Below are positions 11,965 through 22,639 of a stretch of 64,000 nt of DNA, in pieces. The DNA is from Hyperoodon ampullatus (lineage: Eukaryota > Chordata > Mammalia > Artiodactyla > Ziphiidae). The stretch spans positions 92,183,777 to 92,247,776 of the forward strand of contig OX457062.1 of NCBI GenBank assembly GCA_949752795.1, in the 5' to 3' direction. How positions within the stretch are numbered: position 1 is the first letter of the stretch; the number at the start of each line of letters is the position of its first letter. Below the pieces are notes generated by a model, which saw nothing but the letters and a program-made list of their open reading frames with translations, made no database searches and was not told the DNA's origin. The position numbers were made by a program, and so were the translations under genes.

Positions 11965-12110
11965 ATTTGCACACATATTATCTCATTTAATTCTCACAGT
12001 AAACCTGTGAAATGGATCACAGTATCCTGATTTTGTAGATGAGGCTCAGAGATTTGGTAACTTCACCAGGATTACTTGAGTAGTGAGCTAGAATTGAGTC
12101 TCAAAGTATT
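11965..12110 (-). mobile_element. MIR SINE fossil
   Basis: Reversed MIR: 'attatctcatttaattctca' at 11977, 'ttgtagatgaggctcagaga' at 12034, 'acttcaccaggattacttga' at 12060, 'gagctagaattgagtct'. Confidence 0.85.
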
Positions 12111-12159
12111 CTCCATTCTCCCTGCCCCCCCATCATCATCTTCTCCATCTTCATCTTCG

Positions 12160-12275
12160 TAATAATGGCCACCATTTGTTGAGCCTCTACCATTGGTCAT
12201 ATACTACCAAGCACTCTACAGATATGGGGTCACTTAATCCTCATAACAACCAGGATCATCTGGAGAGGAGGAACC
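12160..12275 (-). mobile_element. MIR SINE fossil, partial
   Basis: 'catttgttgagcctctacca' at 12173 and 'tcacttaatcctcataacaa' at 12230 match the 3' half of MIR in reverse. It stops shortly after 'ccaggatcatctggagagga'. Confidence 0.7.
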
Positions 12276-12495
12276 CACGTTCTTTTCACTCATCGTATCT
12301 CCTATTTTGTGAAGAACGGGGCTCACGCCTCTTCTGCCTTCTGTCACAGTTGGAAAATATTGATTTGTAGGGTGAGGGGAGATTACTTAATAACAATTCT
12401 TTTTATATGAAGACTACTGAGATATTTTATCTTCTGGATGCTGTGAAGTGTATAAGTGATCAGGTTTTCCTCTTTGATTGACTGCAGCCAGTTTT

Positions 12496-12824
12496 TTTAA
12501 AAAAATAAATTTATTTATTTTGGGCTGCATTGGGTCTTTGCTGTGCACGGGCTTTCTCTAGTTGCAGCGAGTGGGGGCTACTCTTTGTTGCAGTACATGG
12601 GCTTCTCTTGTTGTGGAGTACGGACTCTAGGTGCGTGGGCTTCAGTAGTTGTGGCATGCGGGCTCGGTAGTTGTGGCTCTCAGGCTGTAGAGCACAGGCT
12701 CAGTAGTTGTGGCGCATGGGCTTAGTTGCTCTGCAGCGTATGGGATCTTCCTGGACCAGAGCTCAAACCCGTGTCCCCTGCATTGGCAGGTGGATTCTTA
12801 AGCACTGCACCACCAGGGAAGTCC
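12496..12824 (-). mobile_element. CHR-type SINE, long form
   Basis: Reversed element: A/T tail at 12496-12530, body with repeated 'cagtagttgtggc' modules, and head ending 'ccaccagggaagtccct'. The flanks gccagtttt at 12487-12495 and 12831-12839 (perhaps 'ctgcagccagtttt' versus 'ctgccagccagtttt') are the target-site duplication. It has diverged more than the short CHR copies, which fits an older insertion. Confidence 0.92.
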
Positions 12825-12839
12825 CTGCCAGCCAGTTTT

Positions 12840-13564
12840 GAGCTAAATTTTTACCCGCCTCTCCACATGTCCCCTGCACATCCATAGGTCTTTTTGGTAT
12901 GTATTTTTATATTAGCTCCACTCCTGTTTCCATTTTATGGTATTATCCTTATGTTTCTCTCCCAAATCTAGTTTATCTTACCGTTTCTGGAATAAAGCAG
13001 GACATAAATAATTAAAATTTCGTTAAGTTACCTGAGCATAGCATGAAACTTAAGTGTTTTGCTTTGTTGTTTTCTGCTGCTGGCGGGTCAGTTTGTCCAC
13101 ATAATTTCACTCATTCTTACCTAGGACCACAGCTTTTGCTTGTGAGTTGGCAGACCAGGATTTAGGGTGCTCAGGGAGCAGAGGACGGAGACTTGGCTTA
13201 TAGTCCTCCCCACGTCTTTGCCAATCACCTTAGCCTCATTAGCCTTGTGTTTCTTTCCTCTGAAGCTCACTATGCACTTACTCTTCAGGTTTGCCTTGTC
13301 TTCATAAATTACAGCAGCTTTTTTTTTCTTTTTAAAGAGACGCTTAAGGAAGAAGTCAAAGCTGTGGCATCCTGTGTGCTTTCACCCCAGAAAGACGTAA
13401 TTTACTGTAATTTAGAGTGAAGTGATGGAATTCAGTTTAGTAGATTTCTCCAAAAGTGAAGCATCAAAAATATACTGTATCGGATGGAAAATAAGAAACT
13501 TATATTTCTTGGAGATGTTTACCTAAATCAGTCAAATAATACTGTGCTTGGGGCAAAGGGCAAT
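12840..13564. other. Unique sequence, no gene recognised
   Basis: A 75-residue frame at 13193-13420 has no family resemblance. T-rich run at 13320-13336. No repeat recognised. Confidence 0.4.
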
Positions 13565-13782
13565 TTAGTATCAAGAGCCTGGGTCTTGGAGCCACGTCTG
13601 ACTCTGCCACCAACTTTGTGACTCTGGGCTGATGACTTCATTGTGCGTTTTTTAAAAAATCCTTATTGGTTAAAAGAGAACAGGAACTCCTTAGTCTTGT
13701 GAAGATTAATGTGATGCCATGGAATTGCATGGTAGAATGCCGGATGCTCAGTAAGTGTTAGTTATCATTATTCAGACTTCTG
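13565..13782 (+). mobile_element. MIR SINE fossil
   Basis: 'gagcctgggtcttggagcca' at 13575, 'tgactctgccaccaactttg' at 13599, and 'atgctcagtaagtgttagtt' at 13743 give the start, middle and end of MIR. The central part is degraded. Confidence 0.75.
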
Positions 13783-13873
13783 CTTATCCCTTGTATCTAA
13801 GCTTAGTTGTTCCATCTCCTGGAAAGATTTTTTATATAGAAATGATAGTTATTATTATAATAACCACCATGGG

Positions 13874-14024
13874 GTTATTTTATTATATATATATATACAG
13901 TTAGAGTATCCTATATATATTCATATATATACATGTATATATCATAAATTATATAAATAGAATACTCAATACACATTGTATATAATATGTATTGTATGTA
14001 TATATATATATATATATGTATAGA
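13874..14024. repeat. AT-rich low-complexity and (TA)n tract
   Basis: About 150 bp made mostly of alternating TA with short interruptions, including a run of nine TA units at about 13998-14016. It can fold back on itself and is the most cruciform-prone segment I see. The small frame at 13987-14193 reads through it and is not a gene. Confidence 0.9.
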
Positions 14025-14124
14025 GGTCCAGTGTTTTTGTTATTTCTTGGTGTATTTTGCCATTTACAAGAGCTCACTTGCCCTCTGCTCTCCTGGTCCC
14101 TCTTCTGTTCTTTTTGTTTCTCTA

Positions 14125-14332
14125 AGCATTTCTCACTCTCAAATTTACTACATATTTAACTTCTTTGTTTACTGTTTGTCCATGCCCTGCTAGAAGGTAC
14201 ACTGCAAAAGCTCATGGTGTGTGTGTGTGTGTGTGTGTATGTGGGTTTGTTCATACTACAATAATCCTCAACATCTAGAACATTGTCTGGCATGCAGTAG
14301 TCACTCGAATCTTGAATCAGTGAATGATCTTC
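14125..14332 (+). mobile_element. L2 3'-end fossil, split by a (GT)n tract
   Basis: 'ccctgctagaaggtacactg' at 14185 and 'catctagaacattgtctggc' at 14270, ending 'gaatcagtgaatga' at 14313, give the plus-strand L2 terminus ('ctccatgagggcagg ... tagcacagtgcctggcac ... aatgaatga'). Confidence 0.75.
14216..14241. repeat. (GT)n microsatellite inside an L2 fossil
   Basis: About 24 bp of GT repeats between the two halves of an L2 3' end, so it grew after the L2 was inserted. Confidence 0.9.
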
Positions 14333-14834
14333 AAACATCATCAAATTTTCATTAATATGAGTTTTGATGATACTTGAAAAAGAAAAGGTACTTGTTTGGC
14401 TGAGGGCAGAAGCTCTTCCCCATGGAAGTGGGTGCTTGAAAGGCCAAGGGAAGATATGGGTTGCCTGACTCTTTAAAGTGGTTGGTAGCTCAGAATTCTG
14501 TAACAAATTAGTTCCAGTCTTTTTGTCATCAGCGAATTGAGTGTTGACTCTGAGCTAGGGAGAGACCAAATAGGAAACCTCCAACATGCCTTCAAAACAC
14601 TAACCTTTTTTCTATTTATACACAAGTGTATTTTGACAGGACCAAGACATATAAATATCTTAGTTGGAATTCACAGATGTCAAATATTTTTCTTGTGCAG
14701 TGTCTGGTCTGCTGACCCATCTGGGGTTGTGGAAGTTGACCATTTTGTATCCAAATACCCTATTATTAAAAACAATCTAAGTCTTGATGAACACAAGAAT
14801 TCTAAGATAAATTCAGCTCACCAAATCTTCACAT
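14333..14834. other. Unique sequence, no gene recognised
   Basis: A 99-residue plus frame at 14537-14836 and a 116-residue minus frame at 14156-14506 (partly the GT repeat read as TH) have no family. Confidence 0.4.
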
Positions 14835-14950
14835 AGCACGTATTATAGGCAAGGATTTTTCAAGGCACAGTAGGGGACTTGGAGATATGGTGCTGTGTCC
14901 ACCCTTTAGGAACTGACAATCAAGTAGAGGGAATGAAAAGAAACGCCAAC
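14835..14950 (-). mobile_element. L2 3'-region fossil
   Basis: 'caaggcacagtaggggactt' at 14861 and 'ccctttaggaactgacaatc' at 14902 match the reversed L2 terminus. Confidence 0.65.
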
Positions 14951-15149
14951 ACCCTGGGCCAAAAACAGTCAAAAAAGTTGTTTTCTTGTCTGCTTTGTGG
15001 AGATTTTAAATTCTTCTGATTATATTAATGAAAAACTTTCTGAAAATGCCTCTGTCTTTATGAAAAGGCTTGAGTATTGTTTGCTGCCTATCACAGGTAA
15101 AGATGAATATTTTTACATTCTTTGGGCTTCTGGGTTTCTGTATGAAAGG

Positions 15150-15372
15150 AGAGTATTATTTACCAGTACTTCCTCTGTGGCCGATAATGTGCTAGGCACT
15201 GTCCTAGCTATTATCTCATTTATTCCCTACATTTCAGTGTGAGTCAGGTCTAATTATGCCCACATCACCGGTAAGGAAGCTGAAGCAGAGAGAGATTAAG
15301 TGATCATCCCCAAACCGTGGAGTTAATAAATTCAGTTAGTAAATGGCAACTAGACTCCAAAAACATTTCTGT
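15150..15372 (-). mobile_element. MIR SINE fossil
   Basis: 'aatgtgctaggcactgtcct' at 15186, 'attatctcatttattcccta' at 15210, 'ggtaaggaagctgaagcaga' at 15270, 'gatcatccccaaaccgtgga' and 'tagtaaatggcaactagact' give a nearly complete reversed MIR. Confidence 0.85.
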
Positions 15373-16094
15373 GACTCAAATCCCATGCTTCCCCCTGCCC
15401 CATTTTTTTTTGTTTGTTTACACTATAAATCATGGGATATAGAGGCTCTCCTCTTCGAGAAATAAGTAATATTATGTCATTAATTTTCCTGGTTAGGAAA
15501 ATGAGAATATTACCATATACTATTATATACACAGAAAACCTGCATTTTAGCCTATAGTAAATCTTACTCTGGTATATGAGATTTTTTAGGGTAAAGTTTC
15601 ACTTGAATTATTCATATAAGAGCTGAGTTACTTAGAAGTTTTTCAAATATGAACTACAAATTGGTTATGAAATAACAAAGAGGCAAGTAGTAGCCAGCAA
15701 GGAATGTCATTCCATGACTGTTAGGACCCCCTAGATGCCAGCTGCAGAGATTTTGCCATAGAAATGAACAAGATGAGAAGAAGGAGTGTCACCATCATCA
15801 AACGGTGTTTGGTTTGCTGGTCTGTTTGTGCTCACAGCAGCACTGAAGATAAATCTATTCTTTTGGTCAACCTGTGTTTCAAACTGCATCCTGAAAGATG
15901 TGTATGTAGTATAACAAAATCTTGTTAATTTGAATTAATTGGTGGGAACGACAATCTAAATTAATAAGAAATTTGAACCCAATCAGAGATCTAAAAGAAA
16001 TACATTTTTGTTATTTATAAGAAACTTGCACCAGAGAAAACTGGAGGGCTCAAGAAAGGTCTCTGGTCCTTGGGTAGCATAAGACTAACGTGTC
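15373..16094. other. Unique sequence, no gene recognised
   Basis: AT-rich with a T-run at 15403. No repeat or coding signal recognised. Confidence 0.45.
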
Positions 16095-16222
16095 CTTTTA
16101 CAGAGAAACCACGGAGACCAGAGAGATCAAGTGATTTTCCCCAAGCTCCCACAGCTGGCAGATGGTCAGAGAAATGCCAGAATCCAGCCTTTCCAGAACA
16201 GGGCTGTCTGCTCCCATCTGTG
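16095..16222 (-). mobile_element. MIR SINE fossil
   Basis: 'tttacagagaaaccacggag', 'agatcaagtgattttcccca' at 16125, 'gctcccacagctggcagatg' at 16145 and 'agaatccagcctttccagaa' are the reversed 5' half of MIR. The 73-residue frame at 16070-16291 covers it. Confidence 0.75.
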
Positions 16223-16373
16223 CTGTATTTAGACTTAACAAAGTGTTGCCCTTTTCATATAACTTTTCATGAATGGATTAAAAAATTATAATATGATATT
16301 TATTTATATGTAAGTGGATGCTGTTAAGGTGCTTTAAACCAATTCTGGTTTTCTTCTTGTTGGTACTAATTGA

Positions 16374-17500
16374 CTTTTTTTAAAAAATTGAGGTATAATT
16401 GACAAATAAAATTGTAATATATTTAAAATATACAACCTGATGATATACATAGACATTTGAAAAGATTCCTGTTGTCAAGGTAATTAACACGTCATATATT
16501 TACCTTTTTTTCTGTGTGTGAGTACACAAGTTTTAATTTCTTAGCAAATTCCTATTATAACATACAGTATTATCAATTATAGTCATGTTATACCTTAGAT
16601 CCTCAGACCTTATTCCTCTTATAGCTGAAAGTTTGTACCTGTTTACCAACCTCTCCCTTTTTCCCTCGCCTTCCTAGCAGCCACCATTCTATTCTCTGTT
16701 TCTGTGAGTTCGACTTCTTTTTTCCATATATAAGTGATACTATGCAGTATTGTCCTTCTCTGCCTGGCTTACTTCTCTTAGCATAATGCCCTCCATGTTC
16801 GTTCATGTGGTTGCAAATGACAGAGTCGTCTTCTTTTTTAAGGCTGAATAATATTTCATTGTGTATGTGTATATCACATTTTCTTTAACTGTTCATCCAT
16901 CAACAGACACTTGGATTGTTTCCATACCTTGACTATTGTGAATAATTCTGTAATGAGCACGGGAGTACAGATATCTCTTTGAGATAATGATTTTGTTTCC
17001 TATGAATCTGCGTTCAGAACTGAGATGGCTGGATCATGTGGTAGTTTTATTTTTAATTTTTTGAGTAATCTCCTTACTGTTTTACATAATGGCTCATTCC
17101 AATGAACCGTGTCTAAGGGTTCCCTTTTCTCTACACTTGCACTAGCATTTGCTGTCTTTTGTCTTTTTGATGAGAGCCATTCTAATGGATATGAGGTGAT
17201 ATTTCACTGTGGTTTTGATTTGCATTTCCCTCATGATTAATGATTTCAAGCACCTTTTCATGTACCTGTTGGCCATTTGTGTATCTTCTTTGGAAAAACA
17301 TCTATTCGGGTCGTTTGCCCATTCTAAAATTGGATTATTTGTTTTTTTGCTATTGAGTTGTATGAGTTCCTTGTATATTTTGGATATTAATTCCTTATTG
17401 GGTATATGGTTTGCAAGTATTTTTCCCATTTCATAACTTGCTCCTTTCCTTTTGTTGATGGCTTCATTTGCTGTGCAGAAGCTTCATTTTGTTTTGTTTT
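16374..17500 (-). mobile_element. L1 remnant 1 of 3: 3'-UTR and ORF2 C-terminus, reversed
   Basis: The left end (16374) is the L1 3' end: 'attgaggtataattgacaaa' at 16387. 'agcagccaccattctattct' at 16676 follows, then a reversed ORF2 C-terminal region: 'ggatcatgtggtag', 'ggatatgaggtgatatttca' at 17189 and 'gctgtgcagaagcttcattt' near 17470. The 95-residue minus frame at 17142-17429 is decayed ORF2. Multiple stops make it non-functional. Confidence 0.9.
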
Positions 17501-17957
17501 TTTTAAAGAGAATTGGCAGTATAGAAGTAACTTTAGCTGTCTGGTTTGAATTATCCTTAATTTGAATTGGTGTGACACAAATTAATGGGATTTTATTTTG
17601 ACTCTTTTTAAAGAGGTTAGTATCACCATGAAGAAGGTGTTCTGTTTGATATTATGCTGAATTCAAGGGATGTTTCAAATAATGCTTTGACAATCAATTT
17701 TCCATGTCCCTTATAAAATTGTTCTCTTCCTTTTTATTACTTACATATCCTATGACCTTCTAAAGAACATTCATTTAGTATTTTCTTATGGAATTGAGGA
17801 TTCATTTACAGTGAACGTCTTTTTTTAAATTTATTTTTAAAGCTTTTCTATTGGGTCTTATTCTGTTTGCAATGTTCTGTATAAAATCAAGAAAAAATAA
17901 TTGATAGCTATAAATGTAACTTTGTAACAGGACCTGTTCAACTGGGTTGAACAATCC
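17501..17957. other. Unassigned AT-rich sequence between L1 remnants
   Basis: About 450 bp of AT-rich sequence that I cannot place in the flanking L1 copies. No gene recognised. Confidence 0.35.
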
Positions 17958-18378
17958 CAAATGTGTGAACTTTTTTGGTTTACAGTATTATATAAGTTTC
18001 AAGTGTATAACATAGTGATTCACAATTTTTAAAAATTATACTCCATTTATAGTTATTATAAAATACTGACTATATCCCCCATGCTATACTATCCTTGTAG
18101 CTTATTTATTTTATATGTAGTACTTTGTACCTCTTAATCCTCTATTCCTATCTTGCCCCTCCCCACTGGTAACCAGTGGTTTGTTTGCTATTATCTGTGA
18201 GTGTGTTTCTTTTTTGTTATATTCGCTAGTTTTATTTTTTTGATTCCACATATAAGTGATAACACACAGTATTTGTTTTTGTCTGTCTGATTCATTTCAC
18301 TAAGCATAATACCTTCTAAGTCCACCCATGCTGTTGCAAATGGAAAAATTTCTTTCTTTTTTATGGCCCAGCAGTATT
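17958..18378 (-). mobile_element. L1 remnant 2 of 3: 3'-UTR, reversed
   Basis: A second, separate L1 3' end: 'caagtgtataacatagtgat' at 18000, 'tatatcccccatgctatact' at 18072, 'ccccactggtaaccagtggt' at 18160, and 'caaatggaaaaatttctttc' at 18338. Because it repeats the 3'-UTR already present at 16374-16700, it is a different insertion. Confidence 0.85.
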
Positions 18379-18419
18379 GTGTGTGTGTATGTGTGGGTGT
18401 GGGTGTGGGTGTGGGTGTT
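18378..18419. repeat. GT-rich repeat ending in (GGGTGT)n
   Basis: Short (GT)n followed by four GGGTGT-type units. It lies where the reversed L1 text 'tattgtgtgtg' begins and probably grew from the L1's own sequence. Confidence 0.85.
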
Positions 18420-18761
18420 TAATTTAGTTATTTATTTTTGGCTGTGTTGGGTCTTTGTTCCTGCTTACGGGCTCTCCAGTTGCAGTGAGTGGGGGCCACT
18501 CCTCTCCACAGTGCGTGTGCCTCTCACTGTGGTGGCCTCTCCCCTTGTGGAGCACGGGCTCCAGGTGCACGGGCTTCAGTAGCTGCGGCACGTGGGCTCA
18601 GTAGTTGTGGCTCACAGGGCTCCAGAGCACAGGCTCAGCAGTTGTGGCATGCGGGCTTAGTTGCTTTGTGGCAATGTGGGAACTTCCCAGACCAGGGCTC
18701 GAACCCATGTCCCCTGCATTGGCAGGCGGACTCTCAACCACTGTGCCACCAGGGAAGCCCC
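18420..18761 (-). mobile_element. CHR-type SINE, long form
   Basis: Tail at 18420-18440, body with repeated 'cagtagttgtggc' modules, head ending 'ccaccagggaagcccc' at about 18761. No convincing target-site duplication is visible; the GT-rich left flank may have eroded it. The 84- and 106-residue frames across it are not genes. Confidence 0.9.
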
Positions 18762-18875
18762 GAAAGTGACTTTCTTTTAATTTCACTTTGTAAAGGGCTA
18801 TTAAAATGAGATTAATACTCAGCTCTTGGGCATTGCTTAAATACTATAGCAAAGTGCTGGGTGCTGACCTGGATT

Positions 18876-20175
18876 ATTATTATTTTATTTCCAGTTTTAT
18901 TGAGAAATAATTAACATACGTCACTGTGTAAGTTCAAGGCATACAGCATGATGGTTTGATTTACAAATACTGTGAAATGATTACTACAGTATGTTCATCT
19001 AACATCTATCTTCTCATAAAGATACAATAAAAAGAAAAGAAAGAAGAAATAAAGAAAGTAATTCTCCCTTTGTGATGAAAACTTAGTATTTACTCTCTTA
19101 ACACATTTTTGACCGGAGACGTATTGCGGCCACAGGCATTAGTTTCTGCAAAAATCCCCCGGTCAGTAATGTGTTACTAACTTTCCTGTACATCTTACAG
19201 CAGTGTTAGCTATAGTCATCATGTTGCACATTACACCCCTTGTAATTATTTACCTTACAGCTGGAAGTTTGCACCTTTCGACCATTTTCTTTTCAGGTCA
19301 CCCTCCCACCATCCCCACCTCTGGTAACCACAAGTCTTATTTCTTTTTCTATGAGTTTGGGTTTGGTTTCACTTAGCATAATGCCTTCAAGGCCCATTGA
19401 TGTCACAGATGGTAGGATTTCCTCATTTTTTCATGACTGAATAATAGTTCATTGTATATATATGTATCTCACAACTTCCTGATCCTTTTATCCACTGATG
19501 GACACAGGTTGTTTCCATGTCTTGGCTATTATAAATAAGGCTGCTATGAACATGGGGTTGCAGATATCTTTTCGAGTTAGTGTTTTCATTACCTTTGGAT
19601 ACGTTCCCAGAAGTGGACTTGCTGGATCATGTGGTAGTTCTATTTTTAATTTTTTGAGGAGCCTCCATACTGTTTTCCATAGAGGCTCTCTCAATTCACA
19701 GTCTCACCAAGAGTGTACAAGAGTTCTCTTTTCTCCACATCCTCACCAGCATTTGTTATCTCTTGTCTTTTTGATGATAACCATTCTAACAGGCATGGGG
19801 TGATAGCTCATTGTGGTTTTACTTTGCATTTCCCTAATGATTAGTGATGCTGAGCATCTTTTCATGTACATATTGGCCTTTTGCATATCTTCTTTGGAGA
19901 AATGTCTATGCAGCTCCTTTGCCCCCTTTTCACTGGACTATTTGTTGTTGTTTTCGCTATTGAGATGTATGAGTTCTTCATATGTTTTGGATATTAACCC
20001 ATTATCAGATATATGGTTTACAAATATTTTTCCCATTCCTTAAGTTGTTTTTTCACTTTGTTGATGGTTTCTTTTGCTGTGCAGAAGTTTTTTAGTTTGA
20101 TACAGTCGCATTTGTTTATTTTTGATTTTCCTTGTGCTTTAAGTGTCACTGGATCATTTCCTAAAGCCTTTTCCA
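18876..20175 (-). mobile_element. L1 remnant 3 of 3: 3'-UTR and ORF2 C-terminus, reversed
   Basis: Third reversed L1: 3' end near 18890 ('agttttattgagaaataatt'), then 'gctatagtcatcatgttgca' at 19210, then ORF2: the minus frame at 19488-19694 reads [20 protein letters not shown], and 'gctgtgcagaagttttttag' lies at 20077. A TTAA-flanked small element sits inside at 19102-19173. Stops and frameshifts make it non-functional. Confidence 0.9.
19098..19177. mobile_element. Tiny piggyBac-like MITE (72 bp) inside an L1 3'-UTR
   Basis: A 72-bp segment at 19102-19173 interrupts L1 3'-UTR text. It begins cacatttttgaccgg and ends ccggtcagtaatgtg; these 15-bp ends are inverted repeats with 13 of 15 matches. 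The left flank is TTAA (19098-19101) and the right flank TTAC (19174-19177), one change from TTAA. TTAA target choice and short inverted repeats are the hallmarks of the piggyBac superfamily. There is no coding capacity. Removing it would leave continuous L1-like flanks. I cannot name the family. Confidence 0.65.
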
Positions 20176-21161
20176 GCTCTAGAATTCCATTTCTACGATC
20201 TACTGTTCCTCAGTTTCAAGGATTCTAGCATTTCAGCTGACAGCGTTGTTTGCACTTGAAATAGTCTGTCATTTGAGGGCTTAGGCCGATGGGGACTCTG
20301 TGCCAATGAGAGTACACAAAACCACAATCCTTGTGAATGTAGGGAGTGCCTAAAACCTTCATGTATTCCTACCTGGATTTGAAGCCAATTGTGGCTCAAC
20401 AAAACCTGATTAACTCTTCCTGGACTCTTCCAGGGAAGATGTCAGTATACAGTCGGGTCCCTGGGATTTTGTGCATGCACGTTTCCCCTGATATGAGGTT
20501 GCAGATGATGGAAAGCAGCCCCTTTGAGGTGATCATTTTTCCCAGTCTGTGTTTTTCTTGGCTTGGGTATGGAACACGGAGGTCTCCAAGCCTTTGGAAG
20601 ATGGGCCCCATGCACGTACTGCTCAGCTCCCAGGCCCCCGTTTATGGAAAAAAGTTCTTAAAGAAACAGATTGGAGTTGAGTAAGCTCAAGTATTCACTT
20701 GTGGGTTTCCATGAAAGTTGTTTAAAAAAATTTTTCCCCTTCACTAACTTGTGGAAATGTCTCAGGGCTGCCTCATCTGAAGAGATTTGCACATTAAGCA
20801 AAAAAATTTTATAATTTATATCCCTTCCTGTTCTCCCAGGGCTTCAACACACAGTCAGTCTTATTTGCATTCTCCAGCATTCATCTCCCTGCTTCCTGTT
20901 TGTTTCAGGACTGTCTTAGGGAGTTATCACATCCCTTCTCTCTAGCCCTGCAGCCTGGGTCTATTGTAAGTCAGATATTTGATTGTGCTCAGAGTGGAAG
21001 GAAACTGCACTTACTCACATGGAAAGTGCCTTTCTGTACGTCCACTAGCCTCTTTCTGTGCATTTCGAATTCTTGAATTGAGAGCCAGAAGAAATGATAG
21101 GAGGCTGAAGGATTCAGTAGCAAAGCCTTAGAACCAAGTACCATCCTCTCTTTTCTCTGCT
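20176..21161. other. Unique sequence, no gene recognised
   Basis: Contains a 112-residue plus frame at 20346-20684 overlapped by minus frames at 20193-20402 and 20396-20611, so frame length is not evidence. No repeat recognised. Confidence 0.4.
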
Positions 21162-21176
21162 CCAGAAGTTATTCTT

Positions 21177-21383
21177 TTTTTTTTTTTTTTTTGCGGTACG
21201 CGGGCCTCTTACTGTTGTGGCCTCTCTTGTTGCGGAGCACAGGCTCCGGATGCGCAGGCTCAGCGGCCATGGCTCACGGGCCCAGCCGCTCCGCAGCATG
21301 TGGGATCTTCCCGGACCGGGGCACGAACCTGTGTCGCCTGCATCGGCAGGCGGACTCTCAACCACTGCACCACCAGGGAAGCC
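21177..21383 (-). mobile_element. CHR-type SINE, short form (internally deleted)
   Basis: T-run at 21177-21192 (poly(A) tail reversed), body 'gcggtacgcgggcctctt', head ending 'ccaccagggaagcc'. An exact 15-bp target-site duplication, ccagaagttattctt, lies at 21162-21176 and 21384-21398. The short body lacks the 3' module and one internal block of the long form. High CpG content indicates a young copy. Frames across it on both strands are not genes. Confidence 0.97.
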
Positions 21384-21398
21384 CCAGAAGTTATTCTT

Positions 21399-21894
21399 AG
21401 CATGACGATTCTTCATAAACATTGGCCTGAGTGTACAGACAGGTTCCCCCACTGTAAAAGATGTTCTTCTAAAGGAAGTTAATTTCCTTTAGAAGCAACG
21501 CTAATTCTTTCAGATCAAAGAATGTTCTTAAACATTCTCAAACATCCTAACTAGTTAGTGGAAACCTGTTATTCTGAACATTTTTGAAGCATTGAGAGGT
21601 ATTTGAGGGAATAATTATGTCCTGGGTAAGTCTAGATAATCAGATGCTCCACTAAGAATGATTCCTCTTTGTCTCCACATCAGTGAAGAGCCAAACATCA
21701 AGCCCTCCTCTGGTATTGTCCCAGTGAGTCCTTTACTAAGTCTTATGGTGAACATCAGTCCACATCTCGTTCAGTCTAGACATCAGGGCCAGAAGGAAAG
21801 ACGGTACTGCAGTCAGCTCACTAACCGTCCTTCTGTTTCTGGGTTGCTGCTGTATCTTGGAAGAAGTATGGTATAGTACAGTAGTGCGTTAATT
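21399..21894. other. Unique sequence with a perfect 12-bp hairpin
   Basis: No gene or repeat family recognised. It contains an inverted repeat with 12-bp arms at 21466-21477 and 21484-21495, described in the findings. Confidence 0.45.
21466..21495. repeat. Perfect inverted repeat, 12-bp arms, 6-nt loop
   Basis: Left arm cttctaaaggaa (21466-21477), loop gttaat, right arm ttcctttagaag (21484-21495). Pairing stops at the next base on each side. Confidence 0.9.
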
Positions 21895-22112
21895 AGTATA
21901 TCCATTCATTCAATACATGCTGTATAGGTGCTTATAGTATGTGGGATGCTAGGCTAAATCAATATTTAAGAGCTAAGAGTTCACTGTTCAAGATAGACAT
22001 GTACACAAGTAAATAGACTGAAGCATTATACATGCTATAATAGAATATACGTAGGAACAATGGGTAGAAATAGAGGACCTCTGGCTTGATGAGCGATGCT
22101 TGAGATAAGAGC
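21895..22112 (-). mobile_element. L2 3'-region fossil
   Basis: 'tatccattcattcaatacat' at 21899, 'gtgcttatagtatgtgggat' at 21929 and 'agatagacatgtacacaagt' at 21992 follow reversed L2. Later text is worn. Confidence 0.7.
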
Positions 22113-22364
22113 ACACTTAGCATTTCCCTTGGCTGGCTTCACCAAGGAATTACCATAAAAATGGAAAGTCTGGTGTTCTCTGAGAAGCAACTTGCACTTT
22201 TTCAAACGTTCTCGTAGTGCTTCCTAGAAACTGTTACGAAAAGCCTACATCCAACCCAGCCGACCTCCCAGTGCTGGTGGTTTAGGAGCACCTGATGCTG
22301 GTGAGGACTACTGGTATAGAAATATGATCTAGACAAAGTCTGGCTGCGTGTAAGAGTTCATAAT

Positions 22365-22592
22365 GAATTTTACAGCACAGATATCAATATGAATAAATTA
22401 ATCAGTGACATGGGTCCTTTTCTAGCTTTGTTGCTAACTCATTGTGTGACCTTGGGTTTTCTGTTTAACAGTTGTAAAAATGGTTGCTTTGCTTTATTTC
22501 ATGGCGGATGATGTAAAAGATCAAGTGAGAAAACCAAGGAAATATTTTGAAATGTGTGAAGTGCTTGAAAAAACTATGTACATGTAAGGAAA
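22365..22592 (+). mobile_element. MIR SINE fossil
   Basis: 'aactcattgtgtgaccttgg' at 22436 and 'agttgtaaaaatggttgctt' at 22471 mark the MIR core; 'gaaatgtgtgaagtgcttga' at 22550 is the 3' part. Confidence 0.75.
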
Positions 22593-22639
22593 TACTATTT
22601 ATCATTGTCTTTTGGGAAAAAAAAACATGACATAGTGAA

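Noticed and set aside
21207..21225. CTCF-like 'ccaccagggaagcc' in SINE heads
   Set aside because: It differs from the CTCF core at two central positions (AA in place of GG), so I do not call it a binding site.
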